Positions 1-12,918 of a stretch of 64,000 nucleotides of DNA are shown piece by piece. The notes below the pieces were generated by a model. The model was not told the origin of the DNA, made no database searches, and worked only from the letters and a program-made list of their open reading frames with translations. A program made the position numbers and the translations under genes. Origin of the DNA: DASTFY01 sp963813375 (lineage in GTDB: Bacteria; Actinomycetota; Acidimicrobiia; Acidimicrobiales; Ilumatobacteraceae); NCBI GenBank assembly GCA_963813375.1, contig CAWEYT010000009.1, positions 124,001-188,000 on the forward strand, in the 5' to 3' direction. The stretch's first letter is position 1; each line of letters begins with the position of its first letter.

Positions 1-492
1 CCCGCCGGCGAGGAGCGCCAGGGCGCTGATCCCCACGACGGCCGCCGAAGCGGGGCCCGTCACGGGCAGGTCCGTGCGCACCGCGGCCTGCGGGGCCGCC
101 ACCGGACCGGCAGGGAGCACGACGACCGGCGGCTCGGGCTGGGCCTGAGGCTGCGGCCCGGGGCCGGGCTGGGGGACGTTCTCGGTCGGCGGGGTCGCCG
201 GTGGCGCGGTCGGCTCGGGCACCGTCGTCCTCTGGCACTGTGTCCTCGGGCACGGTGTCGTCGGGCAGGGAGCTGCCCGTCTCGTCGGGCTCCTGGTTGC
301 GGGGCCGTGTCGTCTCCGGAGCCGCGGTCGTCTCGGGGCCGCGGTGGTCTCGGGCGGGGGGATCGTCTCGTTCGTCGTCTCGGTCGCAGTTCCGTTGCCG
401 GGTTCCTCCGCGGCCACCGGCACCGACAGCACACCGAGGGCGGCGATCGCAGTCGCTGCCCCTACCAGCCCACCTCTCGTCATCCGCCTCAT
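1..492 (-). CDS. LPXTG cell-wall-anchored surface protein, C-terminal end cut by window edge, frameshifted
   Basis: Read from an ATG at 492 with GGGAGAAG upstream, the protein opens with a signal peptide (Met-Arg-Arg, then an Ala/Val-rich core ending near VPVAAEE). It continues into a Thr/Pro/Glu-rich stalk of repeated PETTAAP-like units. After frame changes near 347 and near 222, the stalk becomes Pro/Gln-rich (PQPGPGPQPQAQPEPP), and near the window edge there is an LPVTG sorting motif followed by a hydrophobic segment. The positive tail would lie beyond base 1. This is the plan of a sortase substrate displayed on the wall. Function beyond anchoring is not visible. The two frame changes fall in repetitive GC-rich sequence and look like sequence errors. 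Confidence 0.7.
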   Translation of the reverse strand, partial: MRRMTRGGLVGAATAIAALGVLSVPVAAEEPGNGTATETTNETIPPPETTAAPRRPRLRRRHGPATRSPTRRAAPCPTTPCPRTQCQRTTVPEPTAPPATPPTENVPQPGPGPQPQAQPEPPVVVLPAGPVAAPQAAVRTDLPVTGPASAAVVGISALALLAGG

Positions 493-509
493 CGCTCTTC
501 TCCCTGCGC

Positions 510-529
510 CCGTTCCAGGAGTGGAACGG
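510..529. promoter_or_regulatory. inverted repeat upstream of the surface-protein gene
   Basis: An eight-base-pair perfect inverted repeat (arms CCGTTCCA and TGGAACGG, four-base loop) ends 18 bases before the start codon of the LPXTG protein. A second, smaller repeat (GCCGTT/AACGGC) sits at 560-573 and shares the CCGTTCC core. It could be a protein-binding operator or a leader hairpin. No factor is recognised. Confidence 0.3.
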
Positions 530-669
530 CCGGATCATCGCGAACCCGCGGTGGCGGCAGCCGTTCCAACGGCGACCCAGACCGTCCACCGCGGCTGAAC
601 GGCCCCTGACGGCCTCCGCGCCGCGGTACCAGCCGCACCGCACCGCGGTCGCCGAGGCCGTCGGCGCTG

Positions 670-963
670 CTAGAGGTCGATGCGGACCGCGGCGCGGTCG
701 GCGACGTGGGGGCCGATCACGTCGTGGCGGAAGCGCAGGTGGTCCGGGTGCTCGTCGTACGCGGCCCAGCCGTCGGCGTCGTCGAAGTCGCCCACGATGG
801 CGAAGTCCCACGACCCCTCTCCGAGGCGCAGGTCGGGACCGAACGTGTAGGCCCGGATCGAGGGGACCTGGCCGGGAAGCTCGGCCGCCGCGGCGGCGAT
901 GCGCTCGACGTCGGCGGCCGTGGTGGCCTCGGTGAACCGGAACAGCACGCAGTGGCGGACCAT
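670..963 (-). CDS. Dabb-family (stress-responsive alpha/beta barrel) protein
   Basis: A 97-residue protein beginning MVRHCVLFRF, the typical opening of the Dabb ferredoxin-like dimeric barrel family, whose members include stress-responsive plant proteins and small cyclases. The middle carries the usual pattern of an alternating beta strand with FGPDL, followed by FAIVGDFDDADGW and YDEHPDH, close to family consensus (YxxHPxH). The full family length of about 95-100 residues is present. It starts 31 bases after the clpB stop on the same strand, so it may be co-transcribed with clpB. Substrate or reaction cannot be inferred. Confidence 0.75.
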   Translation of the reverse strand: MVRHCVLFRFTEATTAADVERIAAAAAELPGQVPSIRAYTFGPDLRLGEGSWDFAIVGDFDDADGWAAYDEHPDHLRFRHDVIGPHVADRAAVRIDL

Positions 964-994
964 GCCCGGCACCCTACGTGGCACTCGGGTCCGG

Positions 995-3503
<2,509 letters not shown>

Positions 3504-3555
3504 GCCTCCAGGCTACCGCTCGGTGTCGATCCTGCTACTGCTCGTATCAAGTTTC

Positions 3556-4102
3556 CTATGTGACCGCGGCCAGCGTCGGCATTGGCCTCCGCGAAGTAGC
3601 GCCGTGCGGCGTCGAAGTCGAACGGGCGCCTCCCGTCCCTCGTCCCACTCGCTGCGGTCCGGGCCGGCCGGGCAGATCGCCTCCGTAGACGTGGATGGCG
3701 CCGGCGAAGCGAGCACGGGGGTTGTGGACGGCAGTGGATGGTGTCGTCGCCGAGCAGGGCGACGTCACCCTCGTGGAGCTGCCGGCAGCCCGGAGGTCGT
3801 CGAGGGCGTCTCGGTCCGCCGGAAGAAGTGTTGTCCTCCTGCCCGCCGTAGAGCCCGATGCCGCCCACATGAGGTGGTTGTGCGGGGGGACCGCATGCCG
3901 GGCGCCCAGACCGCCTTCAGGACCGTGAGGTCGCGGCGAGCTGTGGAGCGGGACGATCTCGGCGCAGGTCGAGGGCAGCGTCGCCGGATCTCCTCCGGGG
4001 CGCTCGAAGGCCCGGCGCATCACCTCCTGGATGGCGAGGCGGGGCTCGGTCTCGGTCGGCGGCGGCCACGCAGTCGGCCACGAACTGATCGACGTTGAAC
4101 AT
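3556..4102 (-). pseudogene. cysteine-dioxygenase-like cupin, multiply frameshifted
   Basis: The start MFNVDQFVADC is at ATG 4102. The product then continues through several frames: LAIQEVMRRAFE, GDPATLP, a segment with PHNHLMWA, IGLYGGQEDNT, GDVALLGDDTIHAVHNP, RFAGAIHVYGGD, and finally FDFDAARRYFAEANADA. In this order the pieces match the small double-stranded beta-helix metalloenzymes related to cysteine dioxygenase (COG5553-like), with metal-binding histidines in PHNH and the later IH of the second cupin motif. At least four frame changes in about 550 bases make it unreadable as it stands. It lies in the worst-quality stretch of the window, next to the equally broken SARP gene, so sequence error is the likelier cause. 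The 3' end is approximate. Confidence 0.55.
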
Positions 4103-4184
4103 CGTGCGCTCCTCTCTTCCCAGGAGGCCAGAATGACAGCGATCGCTTCCAGATCGCTTCCAGTCGGGTTCCGCGGGCGGCTCC

Positions 4185-7115
4185 AGAGCCACGCCTCGGC
4201 GTCCTGGGCCCGCTTGACGCTGCACGGGGCCGACGAGCCGGACGCTCGCCCTGCGCAGCCCCCGGCAGCGGACGCTGCTGGCCGTCCTGACGGCCCGAGC
4301 AGGCCGCAGCGTCGGTGTCGACGAACTGGTGCAGGCCCTGTGGGGTGACGACTGGCCCCGCCACCCGGCGGCCGCGCTCCAGTCGCAGGTGCACCGCCTG
4401 CGGCCTCGTGCTCGACGACGCGGGACTGGAGCTCGAGACGACGAACGAGGGCTACCGGCTGGCCGGCCCTGGCTGACCTCATCGGACAGCGCTCGCTTCG
4501 AGGACCTCGTCGCTCGTGCGTTGGACCGACGACGAACCCGGCATCCGGACGCTGGCGCTTCCGACCTGACCGACGCTGCTCGACGCTGTGGCGGGGGCGG
4601 GCCTACGCCGGCATCGACGGGATCGACGTCGTCCGCATCGAGGCCGCCCGGCTGGAGGAACTGAAGGCGTACGCCGTCGAGGCCCGGGCCCGGCTGCTGC
4701 TGGCCGCGGGCCGGACGGCGGAGGCGGCAGCCGCCGCGGAGGAGGCGCTGTCCGAGCAGCCCTACCGGGAAGGGCGCGGTCGCCGTGCGCATGGAACGCC
4801 CTGGCCCGGCAGGGGCGCCAGGTGGACGCGCTGCGCGCGTTCGAGACGTTCCGCCGGCGGCTGCGCCGACGAGCTCGGACTGGAGCCCTCGGCCGATCTC
4901 CGGGACGTCGAGCGGATCATTCTCGCGGCGAAGGATCGACCGGCCCGGCCGTGCTCGGCGTGCCGGGCAACTCCTTCGTGGGCCGGCAGGACAGAACTGG
5001 ACGAGCTCGACGGGACGCTCGGCGCCGTCCGCCTGCTGACACTGACCGGCCCCGGCGGCGTCGGCAAGACCCGGCTGGCCCGCCACCTGGCCGCGACGCG
5101 CCTCGGCGCGGTTCACCGACGGCGTCCACCTGTGCGAGCTGGCGCCGGTCGTCGATCCCGCCGCGCTCGACGGCGCGGTGGCGGCGGCGCTGCGGCTCGA
5201 GGTCACGGCCGGCTCGAGCTTCCTGCAGCGCCTCGTCGACTTCCTGCACACGAGGAGCGTGCTGCTGGTGCTCGACAACTGCGAGCACGTGGCCGAGGCG
5301 GCGGCGGCGCTGGTGCGCGCGCCTGCTGGCCCGCACCACGCAAGTGACGATCCTGGCCACCAGCCGGCGGCGGCTGGGCGTCGAAGGCGAGCACGTCCAC
5401 GTGGTGCGGCCGCTGCCCACCGGCACGGAGGAAGGCGTTCGCGCCGCCGCCGAGCTCTTCGTCGATCGGGCCGGTGCGGCGGGCGCCCACCTGCCGTCCA
5501 CCACGGGCGAGGTGGACGCGGTGCGGGAGCTGTGCCGGCGGCTGGACGGGCTCCCGCTGGCCATCGAGCTGGCGGCGGCGCGGAGCGTCACGCACACGCC
5601 GGCGAGCTGGTGGCCGACGTCGGCGACCACCTGGATCGCCTGGCTGATGCCCAGCGGACGGTCGATCGTCATCGATCCATCGAGGCCACGATCGAGTGGT
5701 CGTACGACCTCCTCGACGAAGACCTCCGGTTCGTGTTCCGCGCCCTGTCGGTGTTCGCCGGCGGAGTCACTTCGGACGCGGTGGCGGCCGTGCTGGACAA
5801 GCCGCTGGCGAGGCCGACGCCGACCTGGCCGGCCTGGTCGAGCAGTCCCTCCTCGCCGCGGGCCCGCCAGCGGCCGGGACGCGCTTCACGATGCTGGAGC
5901 CACTGCGGCAGTTCGCGCTCGGCCGCCTGGCGCAGGCCGGCGAGCTCCACGCCCGACAGGCGGCCCACGCGGCGTGGGCGGTGACGTGGATGGAGCGCGT
6001 CGACCCTGAGATCCGCGGTCCTGACGAGATCCGATGGGCGGCCGCGACCGAGGCCGAACTGGCCAACCTCCGCTCGGCCCACCGTTGGTGCCTCGACCAT
6101 GACCATGCGCTCGCCACCCGGCTCATGGCCGCGCTGTTCTGGTACGCGTACTTCCACGGCCCCGCCGAGCTCTTCGTTTGGGCCGATGAGACCATCGCAC
6201 GATGCGTCGACGGCTCGCTGAGCGGGTTGCCGGGCACGCATGCCACGGCGGCTCTCGGCTGGTGGCGCAGGGGCGACCTGTCCCGGGCGCGGACGACCGC
6301 CGAGCGGGGCATCGAGCTGGCCGGAGACCACGACGCCGTGGCGGCCCGGTTCGCGTGGGAAGCGCTCCGCAGCACGGAGGCACTGGCCGGCGACTACGAC
6401 CGCGCCCTGCAGTGCCGCGAGCGCGCCCTCGAACTGGCCGTGGCCGCCGGCGACGCGGTCCACGAGGCCCACGCCCACGTGGCGGGCGCACTCGCCCTCG
6501 GCTACCTCGGCCGGCTGGAGGAGGCCATCGCCGACATCGGTCGCGCGACGGCCCTGCTGGCCACACACCCGAACCCCACCGAACTGGCCTTCGCCGACTA
6601 CGTGGCCGGCGAGATCCGGCTCGAGGTCGCGCCGACCGAGGCCCTGCCTCTGTTCGAGCGGGCGCGCGACCGGGCGTTGGAGGCCGGCAACCGGTTCATC
6701 GCCAGCATCGCCGGCGCCTCGGCCGCCTCCTGCGCCGCCCGCGCCGGCGAGGCCGAACGGGCGCTGGCCGGGTTCGGGAGCGTCATCGATGCCTTCCAGC
6801 GGAGCGCCGCCTGGCCGCAGCTCTGGACCACCGTGCGGAGCCTGGCGGAGGCGCTGGTGCAGTTGGAGCACTACGAGGAGGCGGCCGTGCTCCTCGGCGT
6901 GGTGGAAGGCGGCGGCACCCGGCCGGTCGTCCGCGGTGCCGACCTGCCCCGCCTGGAGCGGACGCGGGCCGCGCTCGTCACGGCCCTCGGAGCGGGCCGC
7001 GTGACCGCGTTGCTCGCGCGAAGGCGCAGCGCTCGATGACGATCGCGCCGTCCAACGCGCCCTCGAGGCGGTCGGGGCGGCCGAACCGCCGCTAGGGGAT
7101 CAGTCGCCGGCGTAG
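4185..7115 (+). CDS. SARP/AfsR-type regulator: winged helix, BTAD, NB-ARC ATPase and TPR-like tail, heavily frameshifted
   Basis: Pieces in successive frames give the full order of an AfsR-like activator. These are an OmpR-type winged helix (VGVDELVQALWGDDWP, then QSQVHRLR and LETTNEGYRLAG), a bacterial transcriptional activator domain (LARQGRQVDALRAFETFRR, ADELGLEPSADL), and an NB-ARC ATPase with P-loop GPGGVGKTRLARHLA near 5055, LLVLDNCEHV and the GLPLAIELAAARS motif. A long helical-repeat tail follows from about 5700 to 7035 that is readable in one frame. The last frame change, near 7020, leads to a natural end at 7115 (ALEAVGAAEPPLGD). At least nine frame changes lie between 4200 and 5830. 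The start codon is not resolved. Such proteins usually activate secondary-metabolite or developmental genes; no target is evident. Confidence 0.75.
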
Positions 7116-8521
7116 ACGACGCGGTCGACCGTGAAGGCGCCGCCCTCGCCCTTGACCGTCACGTAGTCGAGGGAGACCAGGCGCCCGTCGACCAGGTGGA
7201 GGATCTCGGCCTCGTACGGACGGTCCTCCTCGACGGTGAACGAGCCCAACCCCGTGGCGCCCGTGGAGCCCACGGTGAGCAGCCGAGTGCCGTCCGCCTC
7301 GCTCTCCGACCGCTCGTGGATGTCGCCCGAGATGACGAGCGGGACGTCCCCGAGCGAGTCGTCGGCCAACGACAGGCCGGCCACCGCCAGCACGTCCGGG
7401 CGACGCCGGCGGACGAGGTCCGCCACCTCGTCGGCATGCTCGTTGCGCAGGCCCACCGCCGCCTCGCGGCTGATCCCACCCTCGGTGGTGTAGCCGGGAT
7501 CGGCCACCCCGAGGATCCGGACCCCGGCGATGTCGACCACGTCACCGTCGAGGACGGTGAGGTTGGCGTACCGGGCCAGCGCGGCGCGGTTCTCCTCCGA
7601 GTCGTGGTTTCCGGGCACCAGGTAGTACGGCGTGTCGAAGGACTCGATCAGCCCGGCGATGCGGGACTCGCCGACGATCCCGAACGACGTGAGATCGCCG
7701 GTGTCGATCACGGCGTCCACGGCGAACGTCTCGGCCAGGTTCCGGGCCACCTCGAGGCCGAGCGGGTTCAGGTGCACGTCGCTGATGTGCAGCAGCCGGA
7801 CCTCGCCGGGATCGGCGGCCGGCAGCGGGCCGGTCGCCACCTGGGTCAGCTCGCTGATCTGGCTGGCCAGCACCTTCAACCGGCCGCGCATGTCCGAGAG
7901 ATCCCCGAACTCCCGCTGGACGGCGTCCACCACGGCCGGTGCCCGTTCCAGCGCGCCCGTGTATCGGGGTTCCTCGAAGGCGTCGACCCGATAGCCGGCC
8001 CACACCAGCCCCAGCGTCCCCACCGTGAGCGCCAGCGCCCCACCGGTCGCTGCGGCCGTCGTGCGAATGGTGAGCGGCCGCCGGCGGCGTCCGAGCAGCA
8101 GGCCAACCGCCGCGCCTGCCATCGCGGCCACCACGACCAGGCGGATCGCCGCCCGCCGGACCAGCGCGGCCACATCGCCCTCCGCCGACGAGCGCAGCTC
8201 AGCCTCGATGTCGTCCTTGGCCGCGAGGCGCTGCAACGCGGGCACGTCGAGCTCCTCGATCGTGGCCCGCAGCTCCGCAGGCGCGGCGTGGCTGTCGACC
8301 AGCACCCGACCGAACGGCGGCACCCCGATCACGGTGTCGCCGCCGAGAGACGGGCGCACGACCACGTCCAGCCGGGCCGGTCCGACCTTGCCGCCGGTGT
8401 GGACGAAGGGCATGACCAGCGCCGCGGCCAGCGCGCCGCCCACGCCGGCCGCAGCGATTCGCCGCCACCGCCGGCGGGGGCGGGCCACGCCCCCTTCGTC
8501 CAGCCGTCGGTCCCCGCTCAT
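7100..8521 (-). CDS. membrane-anchored calcineurin-like metallophosphoesterase
   Basis: A 473-residue protein from ATG 8521. A basic N-terminus precedes one hydrophobic segment (about residues 24-42). There are two more near residues 125-143 and 157-175, so the N-terminal half is membrane-bound. The C-terminal half is a metallophosphoesterase domain: LLHISDVHLNP, DTGDLTSFG, VPGNHDSEEN and a terminal LVISGDIHERS. The last metal-binding motif is normally G-H-x-H; here the first histidine is an aspartate. The substrate is unknown; relatives hydrolyse phosphodiesters or lipid-linked phosphates at the membrane. The gene converges on the SARP gene and overlaps its end by about 16 bases. Confidence 0.82.
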   Translation of the reverse strand: MSGDRRLDEGGVARPRRRWRRIAAAGVGGALAAALVMPFVHTGGKVGPARLDVVVRPSLGGDTVIGVPPFGRVLVDSHAAPAELRATIEELDVPALQRLAAKDDIEAELRSSAEGDVAALVRRAAIRLVVVAAMAGAAVGLLLGRRRRPLTIRTTAAATGGALALTVGTLGLVWAGYRVDAFEEPRYTGALERAPAVVDAVQREFGDLSDMRGRLKVLASQISELTQVATGPLPAADPGEVRLLHISDVHLNPLGLEVARNLAETFAVDAVIDTGDLTSFGIVGESRIAGLIESFDTPYYLVPGNHDSEENRAALARYANLTVLDGDVVDIAGVRILGVADPGYTTEGGISREAAVGLRNEHADEVADLVRRRRPDVLAVAGLSLADDSLGDVPLVISGDIHERSESEADGTRLLTVGSTGATGLGSFTVEEDRPYEAEILHLVDGRLVSLDYVTVKGEGGAFTVDRVVYAGD

Positions 8522-8670
8522 GTCCCGTTCAGATTGCCCGACCGGGCGCGGACCCCGTCCTGCGGCTCCGTAACGATCCCTTGACGGTTTGACAACAGGC
8601 CTGCTGGGACGTCACCCGCGATCGCCGTCCGTGGGCATCGGAGCGCCGTTCGCGCTGATCGACAGGGACG

Positions 8671-9063
8671 TCAGTCGCGCTCGGGACCGCTCCACTGGCG
8701 GTAGATGGCCACGGCCTGGTTGAGAGGCACGAGGTCCCGGCGCTGGCGCCGCTCCGCCTCGGCCATGGCGCCCGACGCCGTCGCGGCGGCCTGCTGCAGC
8801 TCCGTCTGCAGCCGGGCCACCTCCTCCTCGAGCTCCATCACGCGGCGGATGCCGGCCAGGTTCATGCCCTCGGCGGCCAGGTCGGAGATGCGGCGTAGCC
8901 GCTCGATGTCCTCATCCGAGTAGCGGCGGTTGCCGCCGGCCGTCCGGGCCGGTTCGAGCAGGCCCTTGCGCTCGTAGATGCGCAGCGTCTGCGGGTGCAT
9001 GCCGGCCAGCTCGGCCGCCACCGAGATCACGTACACGGCTTGGGTCCGGGAGCGCATCCGCAT
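8671..9063 (-). CDS. hspR: HspR, MerR-family heat-shock repressor
   Basis: A 130-residue MerR-type repressor, last gene of the dnaK operon. The helix-turn-helix is clear (YVISVAAELAGMHPQTLRIYE, then RKGLLEPARTAGGNRRYSDEDIERL), followed by a coiled-coil dimerisation helix (VMELEEEVARLQTELQQ). HspR binds HAIR inverted repeats with DnaK as co-repressor and shuts off chaperone genes at normal temperature; a matching site is present at 12898-12918. The start ATG at 9063 overlaps the dnaJ stop (TGATG) and has an AGGGGGG ribosome site. A second ATG at 9057 is possible. Confidence 0.93.
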   Translation of the reverse strand: MRMRSRTQAVYVISVAAELAGMHPQTLRIYERKGLLEPARTAGGNRRYSDEDIERLRRISDLAAEGMNLAGIRRVMELEEEVARLQTELQQAAATASGAMAEAERRQRRDLVPLNQAVAIYRQWSGPERD

Positions 9064-10193
9064 CAGCCCCCCTGCTGGGCTCGAGGGGACACGGTAGTGG
9101 CTCGGGCCAGTTCCTCGACCGCCGCCCGCTCGGCGTCGGACAGCTTGCTGGGCACGACGACTTCGGTGGTGACGATGAGGTCGCCGGTGCGCCGCTTGGT
9201 GGCGACGCCTCGGCCCTTGACCCGGTGCTTCGAGCCCGGCTGGGTGCCCGGCTTGATGCGCAGCCTGACCGGTCCGCCGTCGAGGGTCGGGACCTGCACG
9301 TCGGCGCCGAGGGCGGCCTCGGCGAAGGTGAGCGGGACCCGCACCGTCAGGTTGTCGCCGTCGCGGCCGAAGAGCGGGTGGGGGACGACGTTGCAGGTGA
9401 CGTACAGGTCGCCCGGAGGTCCACCGTTGCGGCCCGGCGCGCCGCGACCCTTGAGGGCGATGCGCTGGCCGTCGGCCACGCCGGCGGGCATCCGCACCTT
9501 GACCTCGCGCGGGCGCCGCTCGACACCGGTGCCCCGGCAGGTCGCGCAGGGATCGTCGATGACGACGCCCCTTCCCTGGCAGGCCGTGCACGGGCTGGAG
9601 AACGAGAACAGACCCTGGTTGTCCTCCACCACCCCGCGCCCGTTGCAGACCCGGCAGGGCCGGGGCGCGGTCCCGGGCTTCGCGCCCGACCCCGAGCACG
9701 TCGAGCAGAGGGCGTCGGAGGTCAGGTGGAGGGTGGTGGTCATGCCGCGCACGGCGTCCTCGAAGTCCAGCGTGAGCTCGGCCTCCAGGTCGCCGCCGCG
9801 CTGCGGAGCCACACCCGTCGACGCCCGCTGGCGGTTGCGGCCGCGCCCGAACAGGTTGCCGAGGAGGTCGCCGACGTCTTCGGCTCCGACGTCGAACGAG
9901 AACCCGCCCGCGCCCGGCTGTCCCGGGCCGCCGGGGCCGAACCCGCCGGCCATCGGCCCGAGGCGGCGCACCTCGTCGTACTCCTTGCGGCGGGCCTCGT
10001 CGCCGAGCACGTCATAGGCGGCCGAGATCTCCTTGAAGCGGTCCTCGGCCTTCGGGTCGTCCTGGTTGGCGTCAGGGTGGTACTGCCGCGCCAGCTTCCG
10101 GTAGGCCTTGGTGATGTCCTTGGCCGACGCGCCGTCGTCCACCCCGAGCACCGAGTAGTAGTCCTTCTCAAACCACTCCCGCTGCGCCACCAC
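9063..10193 (-). CDS. dnaJ: chaperone DnaJ (Hsp40)
   Basis: A 376-residue co-chaperone that stimulates DnaK ATPase and hands over substrates. The J domain is at about residues 10-75 with the HPD motif (QYHPDANQ), followed by a Gly/Phe-rich linker. Then come four CxxCxGxG zinc-finger repeats (CSTCSGSG, CRVCNGRG, CTACQGRG, CATCRGTG) and the C-terminal peptide-binding domains. The start is one of two adjacent GTG codons, 10193 or 10190; the second has the better spacing from GAGG. It lies 170 bases after grpE and overlaps hspR. The N-terminal MVAQREWFEKDYY extension is the actinobacterial DnaJ1 style. Confidence 0.95.
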   Translation of the reverse strand: MVAQREWFEKDYYSVLGVDDGASAKDITKAYRKLARQYHPDANQDDPKAEDRFKEISAAYDVLGDEARRKEYDEVRRLGPMAGGFGPGGPGQPGAGGFSFDVGAEDVGDLLGNLFGRGRNRQRASTGVAPQRGGDLEAELTLDFEDAVRGMTTTLHLTSDALCSTCSGSGAKPGTAPRPCRVCNGRGVVEDNQGLFSFSSPCTACQGRGVVIDDPCATCRGTGVERRPREVKVRMPAGVADGQRIALKGRGAPGRNGGPPGDLYVTCNVVPHPLFGRDGDNLTVRVPLTFAEAALGADVQVPTLDGGPVRLRIKPGTQPGSKHRVKGRGVATKRRTGDLIVTTEVVVPSKLSDAERAAVEELARATTVSPRAQQGG

Positions 10194-10367
10194 CTACCTC
10201 ACCTCCCCCACGAAGCGCTCGATCGGCCCGACGCGGACCAGCGGCGAGGTGCGGTCGGAGGGCGTGCGGGTGGCCGGGGCACCCGCAAGCCGACGTCCGC
10301 CCGAAAGGGCGGCGGCGGCGCGGAGTCCGCTCGACAGGACCCGCCGGCCCGGAGACCGCAAGATCAC
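10194..10367 (-). CDS. possible 57-codon small ORF filling the grpE-dnaJ gap
   Basis: A reading frame opens with GTG overlapping the grpE stop (GTGA) and closes with TAG directly before the dnaJ GTG start, so it fits exactly between the two genes. It is Arg/Ala-rich with no recognised motif and contains a CCGCCC/GGGCGG hairpin at 10297-10312. The exact fit is suggestive of translational coupling, but chance open frames are common at this GC content. Confidence 0.2.
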   Translation of the reverse strand: MILRSPGRRVLSSGLRAAAALSGGRRLAGAPATRTPSDRTSPLVRVGPIERFVGEVR

Positions 10368-10962
10368 CCCCGCGTCCGAACCATCGCCGGACGAAGCACA
10401 CGCCCCTTCCACCGATAGCCCGTCCGCAACGTCTCCACGACAACAGGCCCGTCGAACACGTCGTCCGCGCCCGGCTCGTGCGCCACCGCCTCGGCCACCG
10501 ACGGATCGAACGGCTTGTCCTGCAGATCGAGCGCTTCCAACCCCTGTTTCTGCAACGCCCCGATCAGCGCCGACCACACCGGCTCGACCTGGTCGGCCCC
10601 GTGGGCGAATGCCGCCTCGCAAGCGTCCAGGACCGGCAGCAGGCCCTCGACGACGCGACCGGTGGCCCGGTCGATCTCCTCGCTCGTCTGGGCGTTCATG
10701 CGCCGGCGGTAGTTCTCGAAGTCGGCCTGCAGGCGCAGGGCGATGTCCTTGAACTGGTCCCGCTCCGACAGCAGCGACTCGATGTCGAGCTCGACGGGCT
10801 CGGCCGCCTCAGCATCGTTCACAGCATCGATCACAGCATCCATGCGGGACTCGTCGGTGTCCTCCGGCGTCTGCATGTCGGCCGCTTCGGCGTCCTCGAC
10901 CACATCGCGCTCGGCCGGCTCGGAGGTCGGGGACCCGGCCCCGGCCTCCGTCTCCGGCGACA

Positions 10963-10963
<1 letters not shown>
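10364..10963 (-). CDS. grpE: nucleotide exchange factor GrpE
   Basis: A 199-residue GrpE, which releases ADP from DnaK. A long acidic N-terminal tail (about 60 residues rich in Glu/Asp) leads into the coiled-coil (LLSERDQFKDIALRLQADF) with the signature FENYRRRM. The GrpE beta domain ends in LRTGYRWKGRVLRPAMV. The start ATG at 10963 overlaps the dnaK stop as TGATG, so translation is coupled to dnaK. Confidence 0.95.
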
Positions 10964-12807
<1,844 letters not shown>

Positions 12808-12852
12808 GGTGCGGGTCTCCTGGGGATGCGGGGCGTACGAAGTGTGCGCCCC

Positions 12853-12881
12853 AGCCTACGCACCCGAGCCGGTGTTGCCAA
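12853..12881 (-). promoter_or_regulatory. probable dnaK promoter
   Basis: On the minus strand TTGGCA (12881-12876) and TAGGCT (12858-12853) are separated by exactly 17 bases, close to housekeeping -35/-10 consensus. They lie 46 bases before the dnaK start, just downstream of the HAIR site. Confidence 0.45.
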
Positions 12882-12897
12882 CGCAAGAGAGTGAAAA

Positions 12898-12918
12898 CTT
12901 GAGCGCTAGTCACTCAAC
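12898..12918 (-). promoter_or_regulatory. HAIR-type operator for HspR upstream of dnaK
   Basis: The inverted repeat CTTGAGC, seven bases, ACTCAAC matches the HspR box (CTTGAGT-N7-ACTCAAG) at 12 of 14 arm positions. It lies about 90 bases upstream of dnaK and overlaps the stop codon of the M14 carboxypeptidase gene. The regulator itself is encoded as the last gene of the same operon, giving a closed feedback loop. Confidence 0.8.

Noticed and set aside
201..935. Plus-strand Arg/Ser-rich frame at the window start
   Set aside because: Antisense of the LPXTG stalk and Dabb gene; composition is typical of a shadow frame.
3504..3560. Possible HAIR site upstream of clpB
   Set aside because: Only a partial half-site (CTTGATA) is present, without a matching second arm; not enough to call HspR control.
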